Of a stretch of 64,000 nucleotides of DNA, positions 39,554-48,518 are shown piece after piece (position 1 is the stretch's first letter; each line of letters opens with the position of its first letter). Both the position numbers and the translations under genes were made by a program. A model generated the notes under the pieces. The model searched no databases. It saw only the letters and a list, made by a program, of their open reading frames with translations, and was not told where the DNA came from. Origin of the DNA: BTUB01 sp963836585 (GTDB taxonomy: Bacteria; Babelota; Babeliae; Babelales; Vermiphilaceae); NCBI GenBank assembly GCA_963836585.1, contig CAWIJV010000001.1, forward strand, positions 62,001 to 126,000, written 5' to 3'.

Positions 39554-41059
39554 ATGATGGAAATAAAAGCAACCGATCTGGTTTCACTGTTTGAAAATGC
39601 TCTCAAGGGGCTCGCTGATCAGAAGATGGAAGAGATCGGGCTTGTGATTAAGGTGGGTGATAATATCTGTTTTGTCCACGGCCTTAAAAAGGCGATGTAT
39701 GGCGAATTGATCGAGTTCGAAGGGGGCAATAGCGGTATTATTTTTAACCTTGACGAAGATTCTGTTGCCATATTTTTATTGGATAGCACAATCCCGGTTG
39801 CCGAGCTTGAAGTGGCAAAACGAACCAGCGATGTGTTTCGCGTACCGGTGAGCAATGCTTTGCTGGGGCGCGTGGTGAATGCATTAGGAAAACCGATTGA
39901 TGCCTTAGGCGCAATTCCAGCCACTCAGCTGCGCCCGGTAGAAGAGGCCGTTGCCGGTATCACGCAGCGCAGTCCGGTAAATCAATCGCTGGAGACAGGC
40001 ATTGTTGCTATTGATGCGCTGGTGCCCATAGGTCGGGGGCAGCGCGAACTGATTATTGGTAATCGTAACACGGGCAAAACATCGGTGGTGCTGGATACCA
40101 TTATCCATCAACGCAATCAAAATGTAATTTGTATCTATGTTTCGATTGCGCAGCGGCAGGCTAATCTTGCGCGTATTGTGCAAGAGCTGGAACAAAAAGG
40201 CGCGCTCAATTATACGGTGGTGGTAAGCGCCGATTCTAGTGAAGCGGTGCTTAATCAATATTTGGCTCCGTATTCAGCGTGCACTATAGCCGAATATTTT
40301 AGAGAGCAGGGCAAAGATGTTTTGATTGTATACGATGATCTTTCCAATCATGCGATTGCCTATCGAGAAATGTCACTGCTCTTGCGCCGTGCTCCGGGGC
40401 GCGAAGCATACCCCGGGGATGTATTTTATCTGCACTCACGATTATTAGAACGCGCGGGTAAACTGGCCTCCGGCGGGTCGATTACCGCACTGCCGATTGT
40501 GCAGATTCAAAGTGATGATATCACTGCCTATGTGCCCACCAATTTAATCTCGATTACCGATGGCCAACTCTTTTTGGATACGCGATTGTTTAATCAAGGG
40601 GTGCGGCCGGCAGTAAATATTGAACTTTCAGTATCGCGCGTTGGCGGCGCCGCGCAAACGGCAGCGATCAAGCGGATGACCAAAGCGCTGCGCTTGGAGT
40701 TGGCGCAATATCATGAGCTGCTTGATTTTGCGCAATTTGGCACTGAACTTGATGAAGTTTCTCAGCGCAAACTTGCCCGCGGTGCGCGCATTATTGAACT
40801 GCTCAAGCAGCCGCAATATGCTACGTATAATTTTGTGGATCAATCGCTCATGCTCTTTCTGCTCAAAGAAAATTTCTTGGATCCGATTGCTGTCAAGCAG
40901 GTGCACCATTTCGCCGCGCAGTTTGTGAGTTTTGTAAAATCGGTCTATAAACCGATTTACGATACGATTTGGGAAACGGCCGATCTTACCAATGATATTC
41001 AAGAAGATCTGCTTGAGGTGGCCAGGGAGTTTAGCTCCGTCTTTGTGCCGCAGGAGTAG
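39554..41059 (+). CDS. atpA: ATP synthase alpha subunit
   Basis: A 501-aa non-catalytic nucleotide-binding F1 subunit of normal length. Walker A is GNRNTGKTS near residue 170 (commonly GDRQTGKT), followed by VCIYVSIAQRQANLARIV, VLIVYDDLSNHAIAYREMSLLLRR, PGREAYPGDVFYLHSRLLERA and VSRVGGAAQ. Double ATG at 39554/39557. The gene is intact. The next gene is on the other strand, so gamma, beta and epsilon must lie elsewhere. Confidence 0.95.
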   Translation: MMEIKATDLVSLFENALKGLADQKMEEIGLVIKVGDNICFVHGLKKAMYGELIEFEGGNSGIIFNLDEDSVAIFLLDSTIPVAELEVAKRTSDVFRVPVSNALLGRVVNALGKPIDALGAIPATQLRPVEEAVAGITQRSPVNQSLETGIVAIDALVPIGRGQRELIIGNRNTGKTSVVLDTIIHQRNQNVICIYVSIAQRQANLARIVQELEQKGALNYTVVVSADSSEAVLNQYLAPYSACTIAEYFREQGKDVLIVYDDLSNHAIAYREMSLLLRRAPGREAYPGDVFYLHSRLLERAGKLASGGSITALPIVQIQSDDITAYVPTNLISITDGQLFLDTRLFNQGVRPAVNIELSVSRVGGAAQTAAIKRMTKALRLELAQYHELLDFAQFGTELDEVSQRKLARGARIIELLKQPQYATYNFVDQSLMLFLLKENFLDPIAVKQVHHFAAQFVSFVKSVYKPIYDTIWETADLTNDIQEDLLEVAREFSSVFVPQE

Positions 41060-41101
41060 CTTGTTCATTCTAGTTCAGAGATGAGCCGTACTCACCCCAC
41101 A

Positions 41102-41207
41102 CCGTTCGTGCTGAGTTTATCGAAGCATGTTCTGGTAAGTAAATCATTTAAAAATTTTTAAGGATCAAATTAACCAAAGCATGCTTCGACGGGCTCAGCA
41201 CGAACGG
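41102..41207. repeat. Large inverted repeat between atpA and the USP gene
   Basis: CCGTTCGTGCTGAG...CGAAGCATG (41102-41129) faces AGCATGCTTCG...CTCAGCACGAACGG (41179-41207), so the ~106-nt region can fold into one long hairpin between convergent genes and might act as a two-way terminator. CATGTTCTGGTAA also occurs twice (41126 and 41224). Confidence 0.75.
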
Positions 41208-41237
41208 ACATAGGGTTTGCGCGCATGTTCTGGTAAA

Positions 41238-42503
41238 TTACATTCTTTCATAAAAGAATGTCGTCGGCGTTTGATCCGGTGCCGAACCGTATCCTTGCTT
41301 TGCTATTTGTTCAATCGCTTGCTGCGAAACCGGTGTTACTGCCGAATCGTTTACAAAAAACCAGTTGTTGCCATAGCGGACATAGCCGGTGTAATGGCCG
41401 CCGCGGGCCGAGCCTGCGTGAACCACAAACGCTTTTAAACGGTAGAGTGGCAAGCGAGCGCCGGCAATTGCATAAGGGTTAAGATCAAGATTGGTGAGAG
41501 GGAAAGGGATTGGCTTGGCAATTTTTATCAAAGCAAACTGCCCTTTTGGATCTTTTCCGGGAACATTTCGTTTTAAGTGAATAATAAAATAGTGCCCGGC
41601 GCGCAAGATTCGTTCTTGCTTTTCTTGCATTATTCCCGCGTATTCAACTTGTTCTTCAGCAAAAAATGCTTGCAGGCATTGATCAAGTGTTTCTTTCAGG
41701 GGAGGCACTGATAGCAAAACGGTATTTTGCCGCGCGCTTGCTTTGCCACCCAGAAAAGCCTGTAATTGAATTTCAAGCAGTTGGTTAATTGGATCATTTT
41801 GGTTGGTGCCAATAAGATCATCAAGGAGTGCGACAATAAATTCATCGTTATCTTGTTGACTGAGCGGATTGAAGCCCATTTTTGCCCATCCACGCATGCA
41901 TAATTCACGAGGCGCTAATTCTTTTTCGGATGAGTTTCGCATGTCTTGAATAAATTTAACATATTCAGCGGCAAAGGAGCGCGGTGGATAGAAATCTGTG
42001 CGTGGCAGCAGCGCATTAGTAAGCCGGTCGAGCGCATATATGCTTTGCAAAGAAGCATTCATAAAACAGCTGTTGCCAATATTGTTCAGGCCGTGCGGCG
42101 TGCCGGTGGCTGCTTGAGCGGGAGGAGAAGGTGGTCGTGCTGCAGGCGGTGTCACCGGTTGAGGCACAGCAGCGGGGGTGGCTGGATGGTAAACCACCGG
42201 GGCTGGTTCAGGTTGTGTTTGTGGCGCAGTTGTGGTGGCCGGGTAAAAGACAGGGGCCGGTTCAGGCTGCGCGGGATGAAATACCGGTTTAGTTTGTTGT
42301 GGTTCAGGTTGCGTCATCGGCGGTGGTGTTTTTGGTCGTGCGGGTGCCGGTTTTACCGTTGTGGAAAGAAGTGGTCTGGTGAGTGATTTTGTAAGATCAT
42401 CAATTAATGAGCGCAGGATTATTTGCGAAAATTGGTCAAGTGTCATCTTTTCCATAGGTTGTGCTGTCAAATGAAATTCTTGTGGAGCTTGGGTCAGCTT
42501 CAA
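41238..42503 (-). CDS. Ubiquitin-specific protease (USP/UCH) domain protein
   Basis: A eukaryote-type deubiquitinase (C19). After a Pro/Gln/Ala-rich linker (residues ~45-135) comes the Cys box GLNNIGNSCFMNASLQSIYAL, the LSQQDNDEF box and the His box HAGSARGGHYTGYVRYGNNW followed by FFVNDSAVTPVS; catalytic Cys, His and Asp are all present. No ATG suits the start: the frame opens at a TTG inside the upstream gene, whose own frame ends 68 nt later. The two are therefore probably one gene split by an indel near 42505, giving a ~615-aa exported USP. Expected role: removing ubiquitin in a eukaryotic host. Confidence 0.88.
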   Translation of the reverse strand: MKLTQAPQEFHLTAQPMEKMTLDQFSQIILRSLIDDLTKSLTRPLLSTTVKPAPARPKTPPPMTQPEPQQTKPVFHPAQPEPAPVFYPATTTAPQTQPEPAPVVYHPATPAAVPQPVTPPAARPPSPPAQAATGTPHGLNNIGNSCFMNASLQSIYALDRLTNALLPRTDFYPPRSFAAEYVKFIQDMRNSSEKELAPRELCMRGWAKMGFNPLSQQDNDEFIVALLDDLIGTNQNDPINQLLEIQLQAFLGGKASARQNTVLLSVPPLKETLDQCLQAFFAEEQVEYAGIMQEKQERILRAGHYFIIHLKRNVPGKDPKGQFALIKIAKPIPFPLTNLDLNPYAIAGARLPLYRLKAFVVHAGSARGGHYTGYVRYGNNWFFVNDSAVTPVSQQAIEQIAKQGYGSAPDQTPTTFFYERM

Positions 42504-43083
42504 TTTTTTCTGCTACCGTCTTCAAATCGGTAATTAACTCAGCGAGTGAGATAGCGTTATTTTTAGCCGCTTGCAAAAGTACCAGGAGCTTTACCCTGAT
42601 ATCATTTACTTGCTTGGCTGCTCCTTTACCGGCTGGCAGCGCGTCGATAATTTCTTGGAAATATTCTATATTGGTTGGTGTTATTTTAGAGAGCGAAGTG
42701 AGGTTGTTTATATTTCTAATGATGTCATCCCAAAATTCGGCATACTGGCCTAAAGTGATTTGGCCATACAGATCGCTGGCAAATGTTTGATCCTTAAATT
42801 GTGGGTCTTTCATTTTAAGGATCATTGTTTTTAATTGTAAAAGCAGATAGGCGACGGGGGCATCTTTTTTGACTACTTTTTCAAAAAGGTCATGCAGTGC
42901 TTTTTGGATTCCCGCTATTTGTGGATTCGGGCTGTTTTCCGGAAGCACGGCAATCAGATCACTAAAATTTTGCAAAATGGTAGGCGTGAGCCCGATGCCC
43001 GATTTTGCCGGTGGCTTGAGCATGGCTGATGCAGTAGGGCCTGGAACGAAGAAAAAAGTGAGAAATAATAGCATTCTTTTCAT
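42436..43083 (-). CDS. Exported helical protein, probably N-terminal part of the USP protein
   Basis: ATG 43083 (MKRMLLFLTFFFVPGPTASA) has GGAG upstream and a clear signal peptide. The rest (~195 aa) is helical with two related segments (LTPTILQNFSDLIAVLPENS and ITPTNIEYFQEIIDALPAGK), so it looks like an internal duplication. It runs into the USP frame with a 68-nt overlap; a single indel would fuse the two. It would then supply the export signal and an N-terminal domain for the deubiquitinase. Confidence 0.65.
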   Translation of the reverse strand: MKRMLLFLTFFFVPGPTASAMLKPPAKSGIGLTPTILQNFSDLIAVLPENSPNPQIAGIQKALHDLFEKVVKKDAPVAYLLLQLKTMILKMKDPQFKDQTFASDLYGQITLGQYAEFWDDIIRNINNLTSLSKITPTNIEYFQEIIDALPAGKGAAKQVNDIRVKLLVLLQAAKNNAISLAELITDLKTVAEKIEADPSSTRISFDSTTYGKDDT

Positions 43084-43103
43084 AGAAACTCCAAAGTACA
43101 CAT

Positions 43104-43172
43104 GGTGAGTATTGCGCGAAGCGCAATGTATCGAACCATATCCTTCGATACGAAACCTGCGGTTTCTACTCA
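43104..43172. repeat. Palindromic element upstream of the USP locus
   Basis: CATGGTGAGT, hairpin ATTGCGCGAAGCGCAAT, GTATCGAACCAT, CCTTCGATACGAAA, hairpin CCTGCGG, then TTTCTACTCAGGATG. Same module order as 37602, but with a different hairpin filler. Confidence 0.75.
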
Positions 43173-43226
43173 GGATGTGTAAACTAATTACCCAAACCAT
43201 AGCAAATTGAAGTTTCTGAATGCAAC

Positions 43227-43260
43227 AAAAAAAAGAGGGCCTGCCTTTTATGGCAGACCC
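43227..43260 (-). terminator. Terminator of the RBR ligase gene
   Basis: On the minus strand GGGTCTGCC-ATAAAA-GGCAGGCCC followed by TCTTTTTTTTG. The 9-bp stem has one mismatch. Confidence 0.8.
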
Positions 43261-43280
43261 CCTTGGGTTAAAAGTAAAGA

Positions 43281-44867
43281 TTATCTTTGACGTACGCGCG
43301 CATTAAGAGTATCAATGATCTCTCGTATATTATCAGATCGATCATTAACAAATGTGATGCGGGTAGCATTTCCTACACGAACAAATTGTATGTTTGACAA
43401 CTCACGGCGTGATTGGAAGAATGCATCTGCGCGGCCCAATTCGGCAACAGAAAGTATGCGATTGAATGTAAATTGATACATAGGATGCCCATTCTGTTGG
43501 CCTATTTGTCGCCAGTATTCTATCCAGAGAATAGTAGGATTCATGGATCCTTGCGCATATTCTCTAAATTGAGCACTTGCGCGATTAAGAGCGGCTTGAA
43601 ATTGTTCACGATTTATGGATGCTTCAAATCTACCATTGTTATTTAGCAAAATCATATCTTGAGGATTTTGCACAGCAATAGTTCTGGCGAATAGATCAAT
43701 AAATTGTGGGCTCACCGGGCGATTAAAGCGTATTGATCCTATAAGTAACCCATCTTGAATTTGAATATTTGCATTCAAGATTGCATTAAATGGTTCTAAA
43801 TGTTCTAATTCTTCAAGCCAGATTCGCATACATCTTGTTATATATCTTTGCCGATCATTTTCTAAATGAACAGAAATGCGTGCTGTCCATTCATCTTGCT
43901 GTTCGCAAGATAAATTCATAAAGCGTTGAGCAAAACGTGTACCAGTTAAGGTGTTATCCAATTCAGGCACTCTCCAGTAATCTGCCCGCCATGTAGTTGC
44001 AAAACCGCGCGGATCGCGCGCAAATAATAAATGCATGTTTTGCCACGTTATTTGAATTTGTTGCTCTTGTTGTTGCTTCTGCTGTTGCTCTCTTTGTCGA
44101 TTATCTATAGCTGCAGCCAGCGAAGAACAGTTAGCATAACTGTGGCCATGGTATGGCTGTAAGCAGAGCCAGCAGAATTCATGCCAACACTTTCTGCAAG
44201 TCATGTGACTGCAACCCTGATTCTTTTGAATCGGAGTATGGCACTTTGGGCATGCGCGAGTATTTGCGCGCACCCATTCCTCATTAGCTCTTTCTTGTGC
44301 ATTTTTATCGTTTGCAAGTTTTCTATCAGCTTCAGCGTGCTGGCAAGTTTTGATTGCAGAGTGCGGATGTAAACACTGACCGCAGTACACTTTCTTGCAC
44401 CCAGGACATTCATGAGTAAACTGCCCTCGTTCATTCGTAAAGCTGAAGGGGCAATTGGTCGTCGGACAATATTTAGTGTTTTTCTCCTTGGTCAACCAGT
44501 CTCTGAATTGAATTTCATTGATCGCATTATGATGATTTTTATCGTAAAAGATTTTTCTTAAATCAGAAAGCTCAATCGGCTTTTTACACGAAGGATCAAT
44601 ACATTTGAGTGCATCGGCTTGCCCTTCATTGATAGCCGTTTGAATGGTTTTTCTCAAGCATGCCAAGCAATATTTATGCCCACATGCAAGGGTTCTAAAA
44701 TCACCTGCAGATTTATCTTCATAACAAACGTTACAGCTACTGATAGTATTGGCAATGGCCGCAGCCGGTTTTGCCACTGGTTTTAACCGTGGCGGCTGTT
44801 CCATAGCCAGCGCCGGTGCGCTTATTAATAAGATGAGCGATAAGTAATTAATATTCATTTTTAACAT
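43281..44867 (-). CDS. RBR-type E3 ubiquitin ligase, exported
   Basis: A 528-aa RING-in-between-RING protein. ATG 44867 was chosen because GGAGG lies 4 nt upstream; it leaves a signal peptide (NYLSLILLISAPALA). RING1 is CNVCYED...CGHKYCLACL (~45-75) with CIDPSC; IBR is YCPTTNCPFSF...HECPGCKKVYCGQC; RING2 is CPKCHTPIQKNQGCSHMTC, then CWHEFCWLC, where the Cys in NQGC matches the catalytic thioester Cys of parkin-type ligases. A Gln-rich helix and a ~250-aa unique C-terminal region follow. Expected role: conjugating ubiquitin in a eukaryotic host. A USP deubiquitinase is the neighbour. The frame is intact. Confidence 0.93.
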   Translation of the reverse strand: MLKMNINYLSLILLISAPALAMEQPPRLKPVAKPAAAIANTISSCNVCYEDKSAGDFRTLACGHKYCLACLRKTIQTAINEGQADALKCIDPSCKKPIELSDLRKIFYDKNHHNAINEIQFRDWLTKEKNTKYCPTTNCPFSFTNERGQFTHECPGCKKVYCGQCLHPHSAIKTCQHAEADRKLANDKNAQERANEEWVRANTRACPKCHTPIQKNQGCSHMTCRKCWHEFCWLCLQPYHGHSYANCSSLAAAIDNRQREQQQKQQQEQQIQITWQNMHLLFARDPRGFATTWRADYWRVPELDNTLTGTRFAQRFMNLSCEQQDEWTARISVHLENDRQRYITRCMRIWLEELEHLEPFNAILNANIQIQDGLLIGSIRFNRPVSPQFIDLFARTIAVQNPQDMILLNNNGRFEASINREQFQAALNRASAQFREYAQGSMNPTILWIEYWRQIGQQNGHPMYQFTFNRILSVAELGRADAFFQSRRELSNIQFVRVGNATRITFVNDRSDNIREIIDTLNARVRQR

Positions 44868-44879
44868 TTTAACCTCCAA

Positions 44880-45216
44880 AATTCAGTTAATACTCTATTT
44901 CTATTACTAATTCTACCTATTTTATTCAGATTGTCAATAATTTCTAATGGAAATCGAGGGCCAAGAGAGGCCTAAAATAGCCTCTAATAGGCTAAAATAG
45001 GCTTCAGGCCCAAAGTGAAAAATGGCCTTAAAAATTGACCACTTTTGTCTGAGTCCAAATTTATGCGTTTTAGAGGGTTAAAAAAGGGGTTTTTTAAAGG
45101 CATTTGTTGCTCTCTTGGGGTAGGTTGCGTATACTACTAAAAAACCTTCTAATATGTGCCCCCCTTCGATCCTCCTACGCTAAAAGCTTCGGCGGACAAG
45201 CTAAATTGATATTCAT
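44880..45216. other. Gap of ~340 nt between the RBR gene and the tRNA
   Basis: No gene seen. It holds short repeats of GGCCTAAAATAGCC / AGGCTAAAATAGGCTT at 44970-45015 of unknown meaning, and the tRNA promoter candidate near its right end. Confidence 0.5.
45107..45135 (+). promoter_or_regulatory. Candidate promoter of tRNA-Arg
   Basis: TTGCTC (45107-45112), 17-nt spacer, TATACT (45130-45135), about 80 nt before the mature tRNA end. Confidence 0.4.
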
Positions 45217-45290
45217 GTGCCCGTAGCTCAGTTGGATAGAGCAACGGATTTCTAATCCGTAGGTCATAGGTTCGAGTCCTATCGGGCACA
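45217..45290 (+). tRNA. tRNA-Arg (anticodon TCT)
   Basis: A 74-nt cloverleaf: acceptor GTGCCCG/CGGGCAC plus discriminator A, D arm GCTC..GAGC, anticodon arm ACGGA-TTTCTAA-TCCGT with anticodon TCT, T arm ATAGG-TTCGAGT-CCTAT. No CCA is encoded. It reads AGA codons. Confidence 0.95.
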
Positions 45291-45345
45291 TTTCTTAAGT
45301 TCAGAACCTTTCTTTATAAAAGTAGTATGACAGGCGGAGCAAATT

Positions 45346-45627
45346 ATGAAAAATAAATATATCGGACCAAGCTTTGATGAACTTCTTAAAGAAGAGGGTA
45401 CATTAGAGGCAGCTGAACTTGCTGCAATAAAAAAAGTGATAGCCGAGCAAATTTCAAAAGAGATGAAAAGAAAAAAGATCTCGCAAACGGAAATGGCAAA
45501 AAGGACTGGCACTAGTAGAGCTGCTCTTATGCGGTTATTAAATCCTGAAAATTATTCAGTGACACTTTTGACTCTTTATCGAGCCGCCGCTGCTTTGGAT
45601 AAAGATTTGGAAATCAGATTTCAGTAA
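45346..45627 (+). CDS. Orphan XRE-family HTH protein (antitoxin-like)
   Basis: A 93-aa protein with a helical N-terminus (FDELLKEEGTLEAAELAAIK) and an HTH (KISQTEMAKRTGTSRAALMR then LLNPENYSVTLLTLYRAA), as in HigA-like antitoxins. No toxin gene lies beside it; only 55 nt separate it from the tRNA. Probably a remnant or stand-alone regulator. Confidence 0.75.
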   Translation: MKNKYIGPSFDELLKEEGTLEAAELAAIKKVIAEQISKEMKRKKISQTEMAKRTGTSRAALMRLLNPENYSVTLLTLYRAAAALDKDLEIRFQ

Positions 45628-45843
45628 TTTGGAAATTTAATTTAGTCCGAGCTTAAATGACGAATATATCGTCTGGATATGTTGTAAGGTAAAGCCCATT
45701 GGTATATCTTTGTTCCTGAATGTATTCGCTAGGCCACATTTTCAGTCTTCAGCATATTTCAGTTATATATTTTTGACCGTACAATAAGGCTTTAAAGGCC
45801 GTAGATATAGTATATTGAATTTTATAAGATTAACTTTGTAATA

Positions 45844-45880
45844 TGAGTTAAAAGTAGCATATTTTGCAACCTTTAACTCA
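45844..45880 (+). promoter_or_regulatory. Leader hairpin before the inverse autotransporter
   Basis: Perfect 9-bp arms TGAGTTAAA (45844-45852) and TTTAACTCA (45872-45880) flank a 19-nt AT-rich loop and end 10 nt before the ATG, next to the ribosome site. It could be an operator or a translation-controlling hairpin. Confidence 0.4.
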
Positions 45881-45890
45881 CGGATGAGAT

Positions 45891-48518
45891 ATGAGAAGCG
45901 CCAATCGATTTTTAATATGTTTTACTGCGATGATTTGTGCTGCTAATGCATTTTCATATCCCTTACAACTTTGGCCTAGCTATACCCAGCCTAATCGGGT
46001 ATCGATGCGTCATATTGAGCGTGGTGGTATAGGATACAAGCAGGGATATACTACTCTGGAAGGCTTTTTTGCACCTGATCCTGAATCGGTAGCCGTGATG
46101 CCTTTTCTGGATTTACGTGGCCATGTCTTTAATGATGGAAAACTGGCGGCCAATGTGGGTATGGGTATAAGAAAACTTATGAATGAACGAGTATATGGCT
46201 TCAATGGCTATTATGATTATCGTAACACCAAAATAATGCATTATAATCAACTGGGTATTGGTGCTGAATCATTAGGTAGATGTTGGGATTTTCGGGTCAA
46301 CGGTTATTTTCCCCTGGGTAAAAAAATTACTGCGCCTTATCAAACAGAGTTTGTTGGATTCGTGGGACATGAGGCGCTTATCTCGCAAAAATATCAATTT
46401 GGAATGACCGGCTTTAATGCAGAGTTTGGTTTGCACTTTGGCTCTCGAGTTAACTATTATGCAGCAGCAGGGCCTTACTATTTTGCCGGAAAAGTTGGCC
46501 GCAAAATATGGGGTGGCAAGATTCGCTTTGCTATTAGATTCAACGAGTATATAAAAGTCGAATTTAGTAATTCTTACGATAGAATGTTTCACGATAGGTT
46601 TCAAGGCGAACTCACAGTAAATATTCCTTTTGGGGCCGGATCATGTGCAACGCATCAAGAGGATTACCATCAATGCGCTCTTGATGATCTTCTTTATTCT
46701 CGTATGGTGCAGCCGGTGCCAAGACAAGAAATCATTGTGGTGGGGTATACACAAGTAACTGCTCCCGCCATCAATCTGGCAACGGGCCAGCCGTTTAACT
46801 TTGTGTTTGTAGATAATACGAGCAGCTCTCTGGGCACCTATGAAAGCCCGTATCCAACGCTTGCACTTGCGCAAGCTAATTCGGATGTTAATGATATCAT
46901 TTATGTATTCCCCGGCGATGGCACCACCACCGGAATGAACGCAGGAATTACGCTTAAAGCGAATCAAAACTTTTGGGGCTCCGGTATTAGCCATGCATTG
47001 CAAGCAGCTCAAGGAGAGTTTACTATTCCTGCCCAAAGTTCGTCTGCTCCTATGGTGACTAATACTAACGGAGATGGAATCACCTTAGATTCGGCTAATC
47101 AAGTGAGTGGCTTTACTATTACCGATGTTACCACTACCATGGCCGGAGGCAATGGTATTTTTGGTACTAATCTTGAAAATATAGAGATCTCAGATTGCAC
47201 TATTAATAACAGCCTAGCCGATCAAATACATCTTGAATACAGTGGATCTTCTGGCACTGCGCTCTTAAATAATCTTACGCTCACCAATGGTCAAGGTGAT
47301 GGTATATTCATAGATTCCGTAGCATCTAATATGATTTGTACCGTTGATAGCTGTGCTATTCAAGGGAATGCGGTTTACTCTATTGAAGCGTCATTTGCAA
47401 ATGACGCTACGGTGAATGCAACGAATAATAGTATGAACGGAAATGTAGATGGTAGCATTTTTAACTTTAGCGGGAATTCGACTTTAGGGTTTTCAGGAAA
47501 TACCGTTACCAATACTTCTTCTGTAAGCTCAGCTCCTTTAACGGTCACCGCGCAAGCAAGTCCGCTCAGTGCAACTATTACTAACAATAACATTCAGAAT
47601 AATGAATGTGGAAGTATGAATTTTCAGCTTAATGATACTAGCTTAGCTCAATTTACGGTGAGTGATAATACGATGAGTAATAATGCCAGTGGATCTGAGG
47701 CATCTTTTGGATCGGCGATAGTTATGAATCTCAACGATACTACGTTAAGCAACTGCTATTTAAATTTAACTGATAATACCTTCTTGAATAATGCTGCTTC
47801 GGCACTCTACTGTGCCGGGGGAAGTTTTAATGAATTTAATATCAATGCTACGGGTAATACCATCACTGATAATGGTGGTGGTGGCTTGATATTTACTAAT
47901 CCAAGCACAACATTCACGCTTACTGCAACAAATAATACTATTTCGAATGGTGGTGATAATGGCATTGCTATCACCGGAGGCATAATTGTAGAGACGGCAA
48001 ATATGACCATTACTGGTAATCAAATTACGGGCAATACCAATTTTGCAAATGGCATTTTATTAGGCCATGAAGGAACAAATCTTAATTTTAGTGTAATGGA
48101 TAATAACATGAGCAATAATGACACTTCAGGAATCATTATATATTCTTCAAATCTCATAGAAAATATGACGGTCAATATCGCAAATAACACAATGAGCAAT
48201 AATCAAAACTTAGGATCTAATGCCGCAGGAGGCATTGACATGGAGCAATTTACTAACTTTGCAGGTACTATTAGCAATAATACGTTATTAGCTAATGTAA
48301 GCGGTGGGTTATTTATTAATTCTACTGATCCGTCATCTTCGGCGTGCTTAACTATGACGGGTAACACAAGTGATACTGGCTATACATTATCAAACCAGGG
48401 GACCACCTTTAATCTGGCGCCGTGCAATGTTGCGGAAGTTAATACAGGAACTATTACCACATCGGGTGCTATTACCGCAGTGCAATCTTGCCCGGATGCG
48501 ATACCATGCCCTATTTAA
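45891..48518 (+). CDS. Inverse autotransporter (intimin-like barrel) with beta-helix passenger
   Basis: An 875-aa surface protein. Signal peptide (residues 1-~21); an N-terminal barrel (~40-250) with the IAT_beta landmarks AANVGMGIRKL, VYGFNGYYDYR, YNQLGIGAESLGRCWDFRVNGYFP; then a passenger (~300-860) of parallel beta-helix repeats rich in TITNNNIQNN / ISDCTINN patterns. An inverse autotransporter anchors by its N-terminal barrel and exposes the C-terminal part. Likely an adhesin or polysaccharide-binding fibre. The frame is intact and converges with the next gene, overlapping by 4 nt. Confidence 0.85.
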   Translation: MRSANRFLICFTAMICAANAFSYPLQLWPSYTQPNRVSMRHIERGGIGYKQGYTTLEGFFAPDPESVAVMPFLDLRGHVFNDGKLAANVGMGIRKLMNERVYGFNGYYDYRNTKIMHYNQLGIGAESLGRCWDFRVNGYFPLGKKITAPYQTEFVGFVGHEALISQKYQFGMTGFNAEFGLHFGSRVNYYAAAGPYYFAGKVGRKIWGGKIRFAIRFNEYIKVEFSNSYDRMFHDRFQGELTVNIPFGAGSCATHQEDYHQCALDDLLYSRMVQPVPRQEIIVVGYTQVTAPAINLATGQPFNFVFVDNTSSSLGTYESPYPTLALAQANSDVNDIIYVFPGDGTTTGMNAGITLKANQNFWGSGISHALQAAQGEFTIPAQSSSAPMVTNTNGDGITLDSANQVSGFTITDVTTTMAGGNGIFGTNLENIEISDCTINNSLADQIHLEYSGSSGTALLNNLTLTNGQGDGIFIDSVASNMICTVDSCAIQGNAVYSIEASFANDATVNATNNSMNGNVDGSIFNFSGNSTLGFSGNTVTNTSSVSSAPLTVTAQASPLSATITNNNIQNNECGSMNFQLNDTSLAQFTVSDNTMSNNASGSEASFGSAIVMNLNDTTLSNCYLNLTDNTFLNNAASALYCAGGSFNEFNINATGNTITDNGGGGLIFTNPSTTFTLTATNNTISNGGDNGIAITGGIIVETANMTITGNQITGNTNFANGILLGHEGTNLNFSVMDNNMSNNDTSGIIIYSSNLIENMTVNIANNTMSNNQNLGSNAAGGIDMEQFTNFAGTISNNTLLANVSGGLFINSTDPSSSACLTMTGNTSDTGYTLSNQGTTFNLAPCNVAEVNTGTITTSGAITAVQSCPDAIPCPI

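Noticed and set aside
44950..45030. GGCC/AAAATAGCC short repeats before the tRNA, and similar GGCC-rich sequence at 60900-61080
   Set aside because: The units are too short and irregular to call a defined element. They are noted only as gap content.
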